From positions 1 to 64,000 of the forward strand of contig NZ_RJPR01000006.1 in assembly GCF_003943465.1 (NCBI RefSeq): a stretch of 64,000 nucleotides of DNA, written 5' to 3'. The first letter of the stretch is position 1, and the number at the start of each line of letters is the position of its first letter. Below the pieces are notes generated by a model. It was not told the DNA's origin, searched no databases, and saw only the letters and a list, made by a program, of their open reading frames with translations. Made by a program: the position numbers and the translations under genes. Shown one piece after another: positions 17,902-27,325 of the stretch. The DNA comes from Streptococcus cristatus (GTDB lineage: Bacteria > Bacillota > Bacilli > Lactobacillales > Streptococcaceae).

Positions 17902-19489
17902 TTAGCTTTAATTCCTTTATCGTATTTTTCCACATTTCGACAATTTCTCCCCTTGTATACAGCTCAATCCTCTTAACCGAATGCACCAAAGACTGATTCC
18001 AGTGTTCCAAATCTGTGAGGTAATACAAGAGTGCCTCTATCAGGTTAGAAATGTCATTCATGATCCAACCATTTTCGCCATGCTTCACATAGGAAGAATT
18101 ATACAAATTCACTTGAGGAATTCCTCCGCTGATACCCGCAATTTGAGTTCGGATATCTGCCGGGCTTCCCAAATCCAAGATGACCCGAACATACTTCAGA
18201 GCCTTTGCCAAATCGGTATCACTATGAATCACCACAGTATCAATTCGCTCTCTGAGGCTATCATCATCTTCTAAGCGTGGATCACCACTCTTAGCAGCCT
18301 TATCCTTGTCAACAAGGAGCAATTTTTCTGCATACTTTGTTGATGATAAAGATTCCTCAAGAAACTGTCGAATAGAAGCTTCTCGACCAAAATCTTGACT
18401 CTGCGTCCCAACCAATAAGTCAATCCACTCATGTTGCAACATCATATCAAACAAGGAAGTAAAAACATATTGAAGATGATGTTCTGATAAAGTATCGAAA
18501 TTGACATAGATAATCAACTCTTTTTTCCGCTGACTATGCCCAAGATTCAACTGTGTATCATAGGGTGGAATCTCATAATAAGCAGGAAGTTGCTCTTCTT
18601 CTACTTCCCCCACTTGTTCTGCAATCTTCACAATTTTATCTAAGCTATCTACCACAAAAAATGGGGTATCTTTTAAATCAGAGAATAATTGTTCTGTATT
18701 CGTAATCGGATAGCGATTGCCAAAGAAGGACAGAACAACAAGATGATCCTTCTTAATCTGTTGGAAAAAATGATTATGCTGCACATCTGCTGAAACAATA
18801 ATCGAATCATCCTTGGTTAAAACAGAAGCCAAATGCTGCTCTAGCTTTTCTTTAACAAGCTCCTCAATATTCTGATAGACATCCTTGGCAAATGTGCCCT
18901 GTGCCTCAGGATTGATAATGACCTGCTGGTTATCAGCTGTCAAAAATTCTCTGAATTGCCATATCCCTTGTGCATTCAGATAGTCCTGATAATAAGGCTG
19001 ATTGTGCTCAAAATAGATAATACTGGAGACAAAGCCACGGTCATCAAAAACAAGCTGATAATCTATCTGATTATTTTCAAAATAGGTAATATCAAAAATA
19101 TTACCTATTTGTGAAAAATTAATCTGAGCATGAGGTAGGTGATCGACGTGAACATCTACAATAAAAGGAGTATAAAAGATTTCTGCTCCTTGCGGCCATT
19201 TCAAATCATCCAAACAAATTTTTCGTGCAGGCACATCTGTCAGACCTTGTATGCTATCAAATAGATTCCACATTTCATCTGATGAAAGTCTTTGTTGATA
19301 AAAGAAAGTCCGGATATGAGGTGAATAATTCAAAATCAGGACAGAGTTGGCTTCTCCTGATTGTTGAAACATCCGCAATAAATTTACGGCATCATCAAAC
19401 ATCATATTTTTCGGCTGCAGATAGAAAGGTAGGGCAGTAGAATACCATTTTCGATCTTGTTTATACCAAGAAGGTACAAAGTAAAACAT
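17888..19489 (-). CDS. asp1: Accessory Sec system protein Asp1
   Basis: 533 residues starting MFYFVPSWYKQDRKWY, the standard Asp1 start. Asp1 has a GT-B-like fold without known catalysis, and binds Asp2/Asp3 and lipid. It begins 6 bp after secY2 and overlaps asp2 by 14 bp. Confidence 0.93.
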   Translation of the reverse strand: MFYFVPSWYKQDRKWYSTALPFYLQPKNMMFDDAVNLLRMFQQSGEANSVLILNYSPHIRTFFYQQRLSSDEMWNLFDSIQGLTDVPARKICLDDLKWPQGAEIFYTPFIVDVHVDHLPHAQINFSQIGNIFDITYFENNQIDYQLVFDDRGFVSSIIYFEHNQPYYQDYLNAQGIWQFREFLTADNQQVIINPEAQGTFAKDVYQNIEELVKEKLEQHLASVLTKDDSIIVSADVQHNHFFQQIKKDHLVVLSFFGNRYPITNTEQLFSDLKDTPFFVVDSLDKIVKIAEQVGEVEEEQLPAYYEIPPYDTQLNLGHSQRKKELIIYVNFDTLSEHHLQYVFTSLFDMMLQHEWIDLLVGTQSQDFGREASIRQFLEESLSSTKYAEKLLLVDKDKAAKSGDPRLEDDDSLRERIDTVVIHSDTDLAKALKYVRVILDLGSPADIRTQIAGISGGIPQVNLYNSSYVKHGENGWIMNDISNLIEALLYYLTDLEHWNQSLVHSVKRIELYTRGEIVEMWKNTIKELKLNEQN

Positions 19490-19495
19490 ATCCCT

Positions 19496-20755
19496 CTATT
19501 CTCCTTTTACTTCTAGTTCTTTATGATAATAAGTCCCGATTCTTAAGATTCGTATTTCTTCACGCAAGGGCAAGAGCATGCTGATCAAAATGACTAGTGT
19601 GCTTGGCAAGGTCAAAAAGAAACTTGGTAAAGGCAAGAAGAAATTAATAAAATAGGGCAGGCCGACATACAAGATGAGATAAATAGCTCCTATATTTGAT
19701 TGCAAAGAAATATAGTGTTTTAACACTTTTAAGGTTTCTTTCCCAGGCTGAATATAGTCAAAATATTCTCCCTGACGCTGCAAGCGTTTCGCTGTCTCTT
19801 CCGGTTCCAAATTGATATAGGCAAACAAAATACCCAACAAGTAAATCGCAACTAGATAAACAAATAGACCCAAGGGCTTTGTAAAGTCAAACAAATTCCC
19901 AAATTTTAGTGAAAATCCTTTCCCCGTCCAGTCTAGTAATAATTGGAACAACATCAAGACACTGGTTGCATACATAATGGGCATTCCACCAGAAGGAATG
20001 AACTTAATTGGCAAATAAGATTTATCATAGTAGCGACTGCTTAACATGATCCGATTGAGAGGCAGACGTATCTCGGCTTTCTCACACACAACAGCAACAA
20101 AGGTCAAGAGAAGATAGGCTAATAGAGCCACAACTAAAATCATTCCTCCTCGGACAGAAGACAAGGATTTCCCAAGCAAGACTATTAATTGGTCAGCAAA
20201 CTGGAGTAAAATCCCTGAAATGATAATAATGGTTGACCCTCCCACTCCCTTACGAGTATTAAGACTTGACAACCAAATAATGATAAAACTGCCTGTCACA
20301 ACTGTGAGTAAAACTGCTAGATTATAGAGCCAATCATCTACAAGAAGTAGAAAGCGACCATTTCCTCTATAAGCGGTGTACATAATGGCTAGTCCCTGCA
20401 CAATCGCAAAGAACAAGGTTAAGATTTTTTGAAAGAAATCTGTTTTTTTAAGGGACCAAGATTGTATATTCCAGCTTTTCTTTAGGTTCATGACTTGCCA
20501 TACAATCATCGTCGTAATCCAAGGTCCTAAGCCCAAAGAAAATACTGAAATCTGAGAAACATCAATTCCTGCCAGCAAATAGAAAGCGGCCAAGGGATTG
20601 TCTTCCTTTATCCGAAAAGCTTCCATACTGCCATTGTAGCCTGGAAGCAAGATATGTCTTCCTAATATATAAATAGCTATAATGAACAGTGTAAAGAGGA
20701 TTCTCTTTCTAAAAATATTCTGATGCTTCTTTTTCTTAAGACCAAAGTGCTCCAT
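19496..20755 (-). CDS. secY2: Accessory Sec channel protein SecY2
   Basis: 419 residues with about ten hydrophobic segments, starting MEHFGLKKKKHQNIFRKRIL. It is the pore of the aSec translocon. The early DNPLAAFYLLAGIDVSQISV and LGLGPWITTMIVWQ segments match SecY TM2-region patterns. It begins the secY2-asp1-asp2-asp3-secA2 block with tight spacing. It is separated from the gly-like gene by 166 bp holding an inverted repeat. Confidence 0.95.
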   Translation of the reverse strand: MEHFGLKKKKHQNIFRKRILFTLFIIAIYILGRHILLPGYNGSMEAFRIKEDNPLAAFYLLAGIDVSQISVFSLGLGPWITTMIVWQVMNLKKSWNIQSWSLKKTDFFQKILTLFFAIVQGLAIMYTAYRGNGRFLLLVDDWLYNLAVLLTVVTGSFIIIWLSSLNTRKGVGGSTIIIISGILLQFADQLIVLLGKSLSSVRGGMILVVALLAYLLLTFVAVVCEKAEIRLPLNRIMLSSRYYDKSYLPIKFIPSGGMPIMYATSVLMLFQLLLDWTGKGFSLKFGNLFDFTKPLGLFVYLVAIYLLGILFAYINLEPEETAKRLQRQGEYFDYIQPGKETLKVLKHYISLQSNIGAIYLILYVGLPYFINFFLPLPSFFLTLPSTLVILISMLLPLREEIRILRIGTYYHKELEVKGE

Positions 20756-20836
20756 TTATTATCCTTTATTTGTATTTTGGACTTGCCCAGAGTCCTCTTT
20801 TCATACATAAACTTGTCTTTTAAGCCAAAGACTTAA

Positions 20837-20886
20837 GAAAGCAAGCCCATTCCATAGAATTATAGATAAGGAATCAACTTGCTTTC
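20837..20886 (-). promoter_or_regulatory. Nested inverted repeat between the gly-like gene and secY2
   Basis: GAAAGCAAG (20837-20845) pairs with CTTGCTTTC (20878-20886), and inside it ATTCC (20849-20853) pairs with GGAAT (20870-20874). No T-run follows, so it is at best a weak attenuator or an RNA-processing site between the first gene and the translocase block. Confidence 0.45.
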
Positions 20887-20921
20887 TCTATTTTGATTAC
20901 AAAATGTGGGGCAATCGTCAT

Positions 20922-22145
20922 TTAATTAAAATCTGATCGAATTTTTTCCACCATTTCCTGATAATTCTCATGTGAGAATACTCGCTCTGAAACCCCTTCT
21001 GTTTGTACATTATCAAAGGCATAAACAGGCTTACCAGACTCTTGAAACTCTCTAATTACAGTATCGAATTTCTGATCGTGATTGATATCAAGATAAATGT
21101 CGCTGCTCGCAAGTAAATCTCTCAAAGGATATGGCAAAATTGCAGGGTGCAAACGAACATTTTCATAAGCCATCAGTTTGAGTAACTTATCAGACATCTG
21201 TGTGTAGGCAGCAATATGAAACAGGCAATTTGGCAATGCTTTCACCAAATCTTCAATCCCCTCTAACCTATCCGAGTTTGTCAAAGTTACACAGTGGAGA
21301 GCAAAGCCTTCATCCCTCTGTTTAATAGCTTTCTCGACATCAAATTCATCTGTCTCAATAATTGTAGACCAATCAAGAGAATTGTAAAACCACCATACTT
21401 CACGCAGACGCATGTTGGAAACAGTGTTCCATGGTTTTTGACCAGAAATATAATGCAAAACAGCAGGTAGTGGAGAGAGTGGGATTTCGAAAATCCAGTC
21501 ATGCTTATCTAGCGCAGCTCCCATGTCAAAACCGATTTGAAAATTGTAAGTATCTTCCAAATCAAGTTTTTTGCCCTCAAACATCAAATTCAAGATAGAC
21601 TGATCACCTTCAGTAAAATTGGCTAATTCTCTATCTGTCAACTCAACCAATTGCTGAGCCATGTTTTCTTCACGCCAACGCTTATTATTGATGAGCATCA
21701 TTCCAGAATTAAAGCCAAAGCCTACTCCATATGTCGCGCGAGTCGTTGCTACATAATAATCCTCCAGATCTATCTCAAAAAGATGGTCCAGATTTCGTGT
21801 CACAACAATATCACAATCTAAATATAAAACTTTATCTGCTGCAACATAATTCGGTATAAAATAGCGCCCATAAGCCATGTAGTTAATGTGAGCGTAAGTT
21901 CCAGCTTCCCATTTTGATTTCACCTGATCGTCAATCTGGTCATTGAATAATTTCACATCGTTCAACTGACTGCCAGCTGCTTCTACCTTCCGACGCGTAT
22001 AGTAAAACCATTCTTGAGGAATATCCTGATTAAAAACATAAATATCTAAATTTTTATGGTGACAGCAAAGAGATTTTATTGTCGTCTCGATCTGTCTAAT
22101 ATACCCATAATCTCCCGAAACCACAATGGCTTTTTTCTTTTCCAA
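20922..22145 (-). CDS. Gly-like glycosyltransferase: GT8 domain fused to a GtfB-like C-terminus
   Basis: 407 residues from a TTG codon at 22145 preceded by GGGAG at 7 nt. The frame extends to 22229, but the promoter occupies 22201-22229, so the upstream start cannot be used. Residues 1-230 are a GT8 domain: KAIVVSGDYGYIRQIETTIK, the DxD motif YLDCDIVV, and FGFNSGMMLIN. Residues from about 260 resemble the end of GtfB: LTNSDRLEGIEDL, LPNCLFHIAAYTQMS, YLDINHDQ. GT8 enzymes of aSec loci extend the GlcNAc core by adding hexose. It is the first gene of the locus. Confidence 0.85.
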   Translation of the reverse strand: MEKKKAIVVSGDYGYIRQIETTIKSLCCHHKNLDIYVFNQDIPQEWFYYTRRKVEAAGSQLNDVKLFNDQIDDQVKSKWEAGTYAHINYMAYGRYFIPNYVAADKVLYLDCDIVVTRNLDHLFEIDLEDYYVATTRATYGVGFGFNSGMMLINNKRWREENMAQQLVELTDRELANFTEGDQSILNLMFEGKKLDLEDTYNFQIGFDMGAALDKHDWIFEIPLSPLPAVLHYISGQKPWNTVSNMRLREVWWFYNSLDWSTIIETDEFDVEKAIKQRDEGFALHCVTLTNSDRLEGIEDLVKALPNCLFHIAAYTQMSDKLLKLMAYENVRLHPAILPYPLRDLLASSDIYLDINHDQKFDTVIREFQESGKPVYAFDNVQTEGVSERVFSHENYQEMVEKIRSDFN

Positions 22146-22200
22146 AACACTACTCCCACTAAGCTTATTCAATTCTCTAAAAAAATCGCTATTAGGCTTT

Positions 22201-22229
22201 ATTATACCATAAATTCCGCCTTTATTCAA
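22201..22229 (-). promoter_or_regulatory. Main promoter of the aSec operon
   Basis: Minus-strand TTGAAT (22224-22229), 17-bp spacer, TATAAT (22201-22206) with an extended -10 TGG. It is the strongest consensus promoter in the aSec region. It lies 50-80 bp before the TTG start of the gly-like gene and decides that start. Confidence 0.85.
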
Positions 22230-22443
22230 ACACCTTCTTGAAAGCTAGACCTAAATTTTCTAGCCTTAAAATAGAGGTGAAAGCTACTCACACGAAAAGA
22301 AGAAAGCTTGCTATAAGCGCTTCTAATATATCCATCCTTTTAAAATCAGACAACCACTACCTGCAACGTACTTAAATGTGTGCTCTCATGCTATCAAATC
22401 TTATAAAATTAGGCTATCCCGAAGAATTAGCCGGTGTTTTATT
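22230..22443. other. Intergenic region between the aSec promoter and the pflA terminator
   Basis: About 210 bp without a credible gene. The short plus-strand reading frame starting near 22376 crosses the pflA terminator and is not believable. I see no further signals. Confidence 0.6.
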
Positions 22444-22476
22444 GAAAAAAATGGACTGGCTTTTCTCCAGTCCATT
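22444..22476 (-). terminator. Terminator after pflA
   Basis: A 10-bp perfect stem AATGGACTGG with CCAGTCCATT around a 7-nt loop, followed on the minus strand by TTTTTT. It also insulates the aSec promoter from pflA transcription. Confidence 0.9.
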
Positions 22477-22493
22477 TCCCCTACTTACATCAA

Positions 22494-23291
22494 CTAGTTA
22501 TTATGCACCCGATTCATATATTCGGTATAGGACTCCGTTTGCATCAGCTCCTTGGCATTTTTGACCCGGTCAGCAGTCGGTGGCTTCACACCTTCCAGTG
22601 AATAAGGAATGCCCAACTCCCGCCACTTGAATTCTCCCATAGTATGGTAAGGAAGGATTTCAAACTTATCAACGTTCTTGAGTGTTTTGACAAACTTACC
22701 TAGCTCAATCAAGTCCTCATCACGGTCCGTTAAGCCTGGCACCAGAACGTGACGAATCCACACTGGCTTTCCAATATCTGAGAGATATTTTGCACAGGCC
22801 AGGATGTTTTTATTGGTCTGGGTAGTCACGATCCTATGCTGCGCTTCATTAATTTCCTTGATATCCAGCAAAACCAAATCCGTCACCGCCATCAGTTTAT
22901 TAAACTTTTCTAGATAACGAGGCGTATTTCTAAAAGGCAGAGCACAAGTATCCAGCGTACAATGAATCCCCAGCTCTTTAGCCTTGGTAAAGAAAGCAAT
23001 CAGAAAGTCGATTTGCAGAAGGGCTTCTCCCCCGCTGACGGTAATACCACCTTTATTACCCCAGAAACCTTTGTAACGAAGGGCTTCTTGTAGGATATCA
23101 TCCACAGTCCGCAGTTGAGACTTGTTAGTCTCCATCTCCCAAGTATCTGGATTGTGGCAATATTGACAACGCATATGACAACCCTGCAAAAAGACGATGA
23201 AGCGGATACCTGGTCCATCCACTGCTCCAAAACTCTCCGTAGAGTGCACCATTCCCGTTACTTTCCCATAATCAATCGCTTCTTCAACCAT
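22494..23291 (-). CDS. pflA: Pyruvate formate-lyase activating enzyme
   Basis: 265 residues, a radical-SAM enzyme that installs the glycyl radical in pyruvate formate-lyase under anaerobic conditions. The Fe-S motif C-x3-C-x2-C is seen in GCHMRCQYCHNP, about residues 35-46. GGITVSGGEALLQ (SAM-binding GGE) follows near 85. The ending MNRVHNN is typical of streptococcal PflA. GAGG precedes the ATG. It stands alone between its own promoter and terminator. Confidence 0.97.
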   Translation of the reverse strand: MVEEAIDYGKVTGMVHSTESFGAVDGPGIRFIVFLQGCHMRCQYCHNPDTWEMETNKSQLRTVDDILQEALRYKGFWGNKGGITVSGGEALLQIDFLIAFFTKAKELGIHCTLDTCALPFRNTPRYLEKFNKLMAVTDLVLLDIKEINEAQHRIVTTQTNKNILACAKYLSDIGKPVWIRHVLVPGLTDRDEDLIELGKFVKTLKNVDKFEILPYHTMGEFKWRELGIPYSLEGVKPPTADRVKNAKELMQTESYTEYMNRVHNN

Positions 23292-23307
23292 AATAATCCT
23301 CTTTACC

Positions 23308-23336
23308 TGAAAACGTTTTACTATAACTACATTATA
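23308..23336 (-). promoter_or_regulatory. pflA promoter with a cre-like palindrome
   Basis: Extended -10 TGGTATAAT on the minus strand (hexamer 23331-23336) with a poor -35. Between it and the start codon lies GTAAAACGTTTTCA, a palindromic AAAACGTTTT core resembling a CcpA cre site but with mismatches at one edge. pfl genes are often under carbon control, so CcpA regulation is possible. Confidence 0.45.
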
Positions 23337-23480
23337 CCACGATTCGAGTGAAAATAGATAGATTCTGCCTATTTTTTAGAAAATAAACTGTTTTTCAGTT
23401 TCATTTTCATTGTGTTACAACAGATAAAGTTTTTCAGTTTTTCTTGAAATTGCCTCTCTCCGTTTCCAGCTTTCTCCATA

Positions 23481-23502
23481 AAAAAAGCCGCCCTAGAGGG
23501 CG
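23481..23502 (-). terminator. Terminator of the treP-treC operon
   Basis: Stem CGCCC with GGGCG around TAGA, followed on the minus strand by a C-free run of seven T after GGC. It lies about 170 bp after the treC stop. Confidence 0.7.
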
Positions 23503-23533
23503 ACCTTTTCGGAGATTGTTATGAAAAAAAGGT
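23503..23533. repeat. Short dispersed inverted-repeat element, copy 1
   Basis: ACCTTTT and AAAAGGT flank a GGAGATTGTTATG core, next to a minus-strand terminator. A near-identical element is at 55472-55501, also next to a terminator-like hairpin. About 26 of 30 positions agree. Confidence 0.5.
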
Positions 23534-23669
23534 GCGGAACTATAGCTATAACAGCTGCTCATCTGTTAAACTAAAGGACTCCTTCTATCAAATAAAGTTA
23601 AGAGGTCTTCATTTGATGCTTCTAGTATACTGCACCATACTTAAAAGAAGCTTAAGCTGATTTTAATCA

Positions 23670-25295
23670 TTATTTCACTAGAATAGCTAACGTTTCATAG
23701 GGTTTCAAGGTCATGGTCGCGGCTAATGCTGGCTCCTCGTAATTTGAAATCAGCACCTGACCGCTTTGATAGTCTGGTAGGATGTCCAGCGTAATCGGAT
23801 CAGCATAGAAGTTGTTAAGTACTAAAAGTTTTTGTCCTTGCCACTCCCGCTCAAAGGCATAAATCTGAGGACTATCCTCATAGGCTGGCTGATAGCTGCC
23901 CTCTGCGATGATAGGTAGTTCCTTGCGCAGGGCAATCAATTTCTGATAAAAGGTAAAGATCGGTCCCTTGATTTCATTTTCCACATTGATGAGAGGATAA
24001 GATTTGCCCGCCTTCAGCCATGGAGTTCCTGTTGTAAAACCTGCATTGACTGAATCATCCCATTGCATAGGCGTCCGAGAATTATCACGAGATTTAGCCT
24101 TGATAATCCTGAAGGCTGCTTCTGGCAATTGACCTTCAGCAAGCAGGCTCTGGTAAGCATTGAGAGACTCGACATCCACATAGTCTTCCATGGAGTCGTA
24201 GTTAGGATCCACCATGCCAATCTCCTCACCCATGTAGATATAAGGCGTCCCGCGCGACAGATGAATACTGGCTGCCAGCATGGTCGCTCCTTCGTTGCGG
24301 AAATTCTCCACATCGACAAAGCGGTTGAGAGCTCGTGGCTGATCATGGTTGTTCCAAAAGAGAGCCGACCAGCCATCATGATCGCTCATTTCCTTGCCCC
24401 AAGTATGGAAGAGGCGTTTTAACTCTTCAAAGTCAAAGGCCTTAAGACTCCACTTCTGTCCAGCTTCATAGTCCACCTTGAGATGATGGAAATTAAAGGC
24501 CATAGATAGCTCCTGCCGATCTGGTGCGGTGTAAAGGATGCAATTTTCAATCGTCGTAGCACTCATTTCACCAACCGTCATAAAGGAATCGTCCTGCCCA
24601 AAGGTCGCTTCGTTCATCATACGCAGATAGTCATGCACGATTGGCTTATCGGTATAGGCCGGCTTACCCTCCTGCTCTGGACAGTCTGCCAGCACCTCAT
24701 CTTTTCCGATGACATTGATGACATCAAAGCGGAAGCCCTTGACTCCTTTGTCCCGCCAAAAATTCACCACCTTGAAGAGTTCTTGACGCACATTAGGATT
24801 GCGCCAGTTAAGATCTGCTTGAGTGACATCATAAAGATGCAGATAATATTTGCCCGTATCGCCAAATGGCGCCCAGGCACTGCCGCCAAACTTGGACAGC
24901 CAATCCGTCGGCTCATCTCGCAGGATAAAGAAGTCCTGATAGTAGGAATCCCCAGCCAGTGCCTTTTGGAACCACTCATGTTCAATCGAGCAGTGATTGA
25001 GAACCATGTCCAGCATGAAGTCAATACCATGCTGCTGGCCGACCTTGACCATCTCTTCAAAATCCGTCATATCCCCAAAGATAGGATCAACTGCAGTGTA
25101 GTCAGAAATATCATAACCGTTGTCCCTCTGTGGACTCGGATAGAAAGGATTGAGCCAGATCATATCCACTCCCAGCTCTTTCAGGTAGGGAAGTTTTTCA
25201 ATAATCCCGCGAAAATCTCCCAAACCATTGCCAGTCGTGTCTTTAAAAGATTTTGGATAAATCTGGTAGACAACCTTTGTTTTATCAAGTGTCAT
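23670..25295 (-). CDS. treC: Trehalose-6-phosphate hydrolase
   Basis: 541 residues, GH13 alpha-glucosidase fold, cleaving trehalose 6-phosphate from the PTS to glucose and glucose 6-phosphate. Visible motifs: DMVLNHCS (region I, about 97), GFRFDVINV with the nucleophile Asp (about 198), VGEMSA with the acid Glu, and NNHDQPRAL (region IV). AAAAGGAG precedes the ATG. It follows treP by about 60 bp in the same direction. Confidence 0.93.
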   Translation of the reverse strand: MTLDKTKVVYQIYPKSFKDTTGNGLGDFRGIIEKLPYLKELGVDMIWLNPFYPSPQRDNGYDISDYTAVDPIFGDMTDFEEMVKVGQQHGIDFMLDMVLNHCSIEHEWFQKALAGDSYYQDFFILRDEPTDWLSKFGGSAWAPFGDTGKYYLHLYDVTQADLNWRNPNVRQELFKVVNFWRDKGVKGFRFDVINVIGKDEVLADCPEQEGKPAYTDKPIVHDYLRMMNEATFGQDDSFMTVGEMSATTIENCILYTAPDRQELSMAFNFHHLKVDYEAGQKWSLKAFDFEELKRLFHTWGKEMSDHDGWSALFWNNHDQPRALNRFVDVENFRNEGATMLAASIHLSRGTPYIYMGEEIGMVDPNYDSMEDYVDVESLNAYQSLLAEGQLPEAAFRIIKAKSRDNSRTPMQWDDSVNAGFTTGTPWLKAGKSYPLINVENEIKGPIFTFYQKLIALRKELPIIAEGSYQPAYEDSPQIYAFEREWQGQKLLVLNNFYADPITLDILPDYQSGQVLISNYEEPALAATMTLKPYETLAILVK

Positions 25296-25357
25296 ATCTT
25301 CTCCTTTTTTGATAAAAGGGAGGGGCTCAGAGCCACCATCCCATGAGTTAACTATTC

Positions 25358-27325
25358 CTAGATGCGTTTTGCTGTCATCAATTTATCACCGCGTTTGATA
25401 TAGCCAGGATATTCTCCACTTATATCTGCTACAAAAGCATCCTGGTTGGTGATAATGATAGGTGTTTCTGTCACGAGCCCTGCAGCCTTGATAACATCCA
25501 TATCAAAACTAATCAGTTTTTGTCCAATAGTCACATGATCGCCTTGCGCAATATGGGCCTCAAAGCCCTTACCGTCTAGACCGACCGTATCCATACCGAT
25601 ATGCATAAGCATTTCCACACCCTCGTCCGATACGATACCGACGGCATGCTTGGTTGGGAAGAGAACAGTCACCGTACCGTTCACAGGTGACACCAATTCA
25701 CCTTCACTTGGCTCAATCACTAAACCTTGTCCCATCACCCCTGATGAAAATACTGGATCAGTTGCCTGACTGAGTTCTTTTACTTGACCAGCAAGAGGAC
25801 TAACGATTTCTACTGGTGTGACAATCTTTGTTTCCTGATGAGCGAATTCTGCTTCTTCTTGAGCTGCAAATTCTGCTTGCAGTTCTGTATCGTCTTCCGT
25901 TTTTGTGAAAAATCCTGCTTTGCGGAAGAAGAAAGTCAAAGCCATTGGTACAACGATTGCGACAAGCATAACCCCCGCAAATGGAAGCATATATTTTGCT
26001 TGGATAGAAAGAATACCCGATAAGCCACCAATCCCGATAGCATTGGCTGTGATATTAAAGGTTACAGAGAGCAGACCAGCAATAGATGAACCAATCATTC
26101 CCGCAACGAACGGATAGATGTACTTTACATTGACCCCGAAGAGGGCTGGTTCAGTGACACCTAGGTAAGCCGAAATAGTAGCTGGCAAGGAAATTTGTGC
26201 TTCCCGTTCATCGTGACGATTCATAAGGTAATAAGCAAAAACAGCTGAGCCTTGAGCGATATTTGACAGAGCAATCATTGGCCAAAGACCAGTACCACCA
26301 GCATCCGCTACCAATTGAGTATCAATCGCATTGGTCATATGGTGAAGACCCGTGATGACAAATGGAGCATAAAGGGCACCAAAGACAGCACCAAAGAGCC
26401 ATTTAACAGGACCAGTCAAACCTGCAAGAACGACTGTTGAAAGCCCCTGACCAATTGCCCAACCGATAGGACCTAAGACTGTGTGAGCCAAGATCAAGGC
26501 TGGAATCAGAGATAAGAAAGGCACAAAAATCATAGATACCACTTCTGGAATATGTTTCCGCCAGAAGATTTCTAGATAAGACAAGGAAAGTCCTGCCAGC
26601 AAAGCTGGAATAACCTGCGCTTGGTAACCGATACGATTAACAGTGAAGAAACCGAAATCCCAAACCCAATCCTTAGCAATTTCCGCTGCTGGTGTCGATG
26701 CCACTGCGTAAGCATTGAGCAACTGCGGTGACACCAAACAGATACCCAATACAATACCCAGAATCTGGCTAGTCCCCATCTTACGAGAAACAGACCAAGT
26801 GATTCCTACTGGTAAGAATTGGAAAATCGCTTCACCTGGAAGCCACAAGAAATGGTTGATCCCAGCCCAGAATTGAGACACTTCTGTGATGGTTTTCCCA
26901 TCCAACATAGACCAATGAACGCCTTCAAGAACATTCCGAAATCCGAGGATCAATCCACCGACAATCAAAGCCGGAATGATTGGAGTGAAGATTTCAGCTA
27001 GAGTCGTCATGACCCGCTGAACTGGATTTTGATGACTCTTAGCTGCTGACTTGGCTGCTTCTTTGGAAACGCCCTCAATACCTGATACAGCTGTGAAATC
27101 ATTATAAAAAATCGGCACGTCATTTCCAATGATGACCTGGAACTGCCCAGCATTGGTAAAAGTTCCTTTTACGACTGGAATGGCTTCAATGGCCTTAACA
27201 TTAGCTTTCTTTTCATCACCAAGTACGAAACGCATCCGAGTCGCACAGTGAGTGACCGCTGTGACATTCTCTTTGCCGCCAATCGCCTTCAGCAAATCCT
27301 TAGCTTCCTTTTCAAATTTTCCCAT
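25358..27325 (-). CDS. treP: Trehalose-specific PTS enzyme IIBCA
   Basis: 655 residues. The EIIB domain is N-terminal, with phosphorylated Cys in TAVTHCATRMRF near residue 27. A multi-span EIIC domain follows (about 105-470). An EIIA domain is C-terminal (about 510-650), with the active His in MLMHIGMDTVGLDG. It imports and phosphorylates trehalose for TreC. The start codon has no good ribosome site of its own. A short leader ORF with a strong ribosome site overlaps it, so initiation may be coupled. TreR is divergent. Confidence 0.93.
   Translation of the reverse strand: MGKFEKEAKDLLKAIGGKENVTAVTHCATRMRFVLGDEKKANVKAIEAIPVVKGTFTNAGQFQVIIGNDVPIFYNDFTAVSGIEGVSKEAAKSAAKSHQNPVQRVMTTLAEIFTPIIPALIVGGLILGFRNVLEGVHWSMLDGKTITEVSQFWAGINHFLWLPGEAIFQFLPVGITWSVSRKMGTSQILGIVLGICLVSPQLLNAYAVASTPAAEIAKDWVWDFGFFTVNRIGYQAQVIPALLAGLSLSYLEIFWRKHIPEVVSMIFVPFLSLIPALILAHTVLGPIGWAIGQGLSTVVLAGLTGPVKWLFGAVFGALYAPFVITGLHHMTNAIDTQLVADAGGTGLWPMIALSNIAQGSAVFAYYLMNRHDEREAQISLPATISAYLGVTEPALFGVNVKYIYPFVAGMIGSSIAGLLSVTFNITANAIGIGGLSGILSIQAKYMLPFAGVMLVAIVVPMALTFFFRKAGFFTKTEDDTELQAEFAAQEEAEFAHQETKIVTPVEIVSPLAGQVKELSQATDPVFSSGVMGQGLVIEPSEGELVSPVNGTVTVLFPTKHAVGIVSDEGVEMLMHIGMDTVGLDGKGFEAHIAQGDHVTIGQKLISFDMDVIKAAGLVTETPIIITNQDAFVADISGEYPGYIKRGDKLMTAKRI

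Larger units (their letters stand above)
23337..23669. other. Intergenic region between pflA and treC
   Basis: It holds the treC terminator (23481-23502), an inverted-repeat element (23503-23533) and a plus-strand 17-codon reading frame (23521-23574, peptide MKKRCGTIAITAAHLLN) with GGAG 6 nt before its ATG. No other gene is seen. Confidence 0.5.

Noticed and set aside
22146-22229. N-terminal extension of the gly-like protein
   Set aside because: This stretch contains the promoter (22201-22229), and a TTG with a proper ribosome site follows at 22145.
24633-25346. Plus-strand 237-codon frame opposite treC
   Set aside because: Long for a shadow, but it lies antisense to conserved GH13 motifs, has no ribosome site and shows no recognisable protein pattern.
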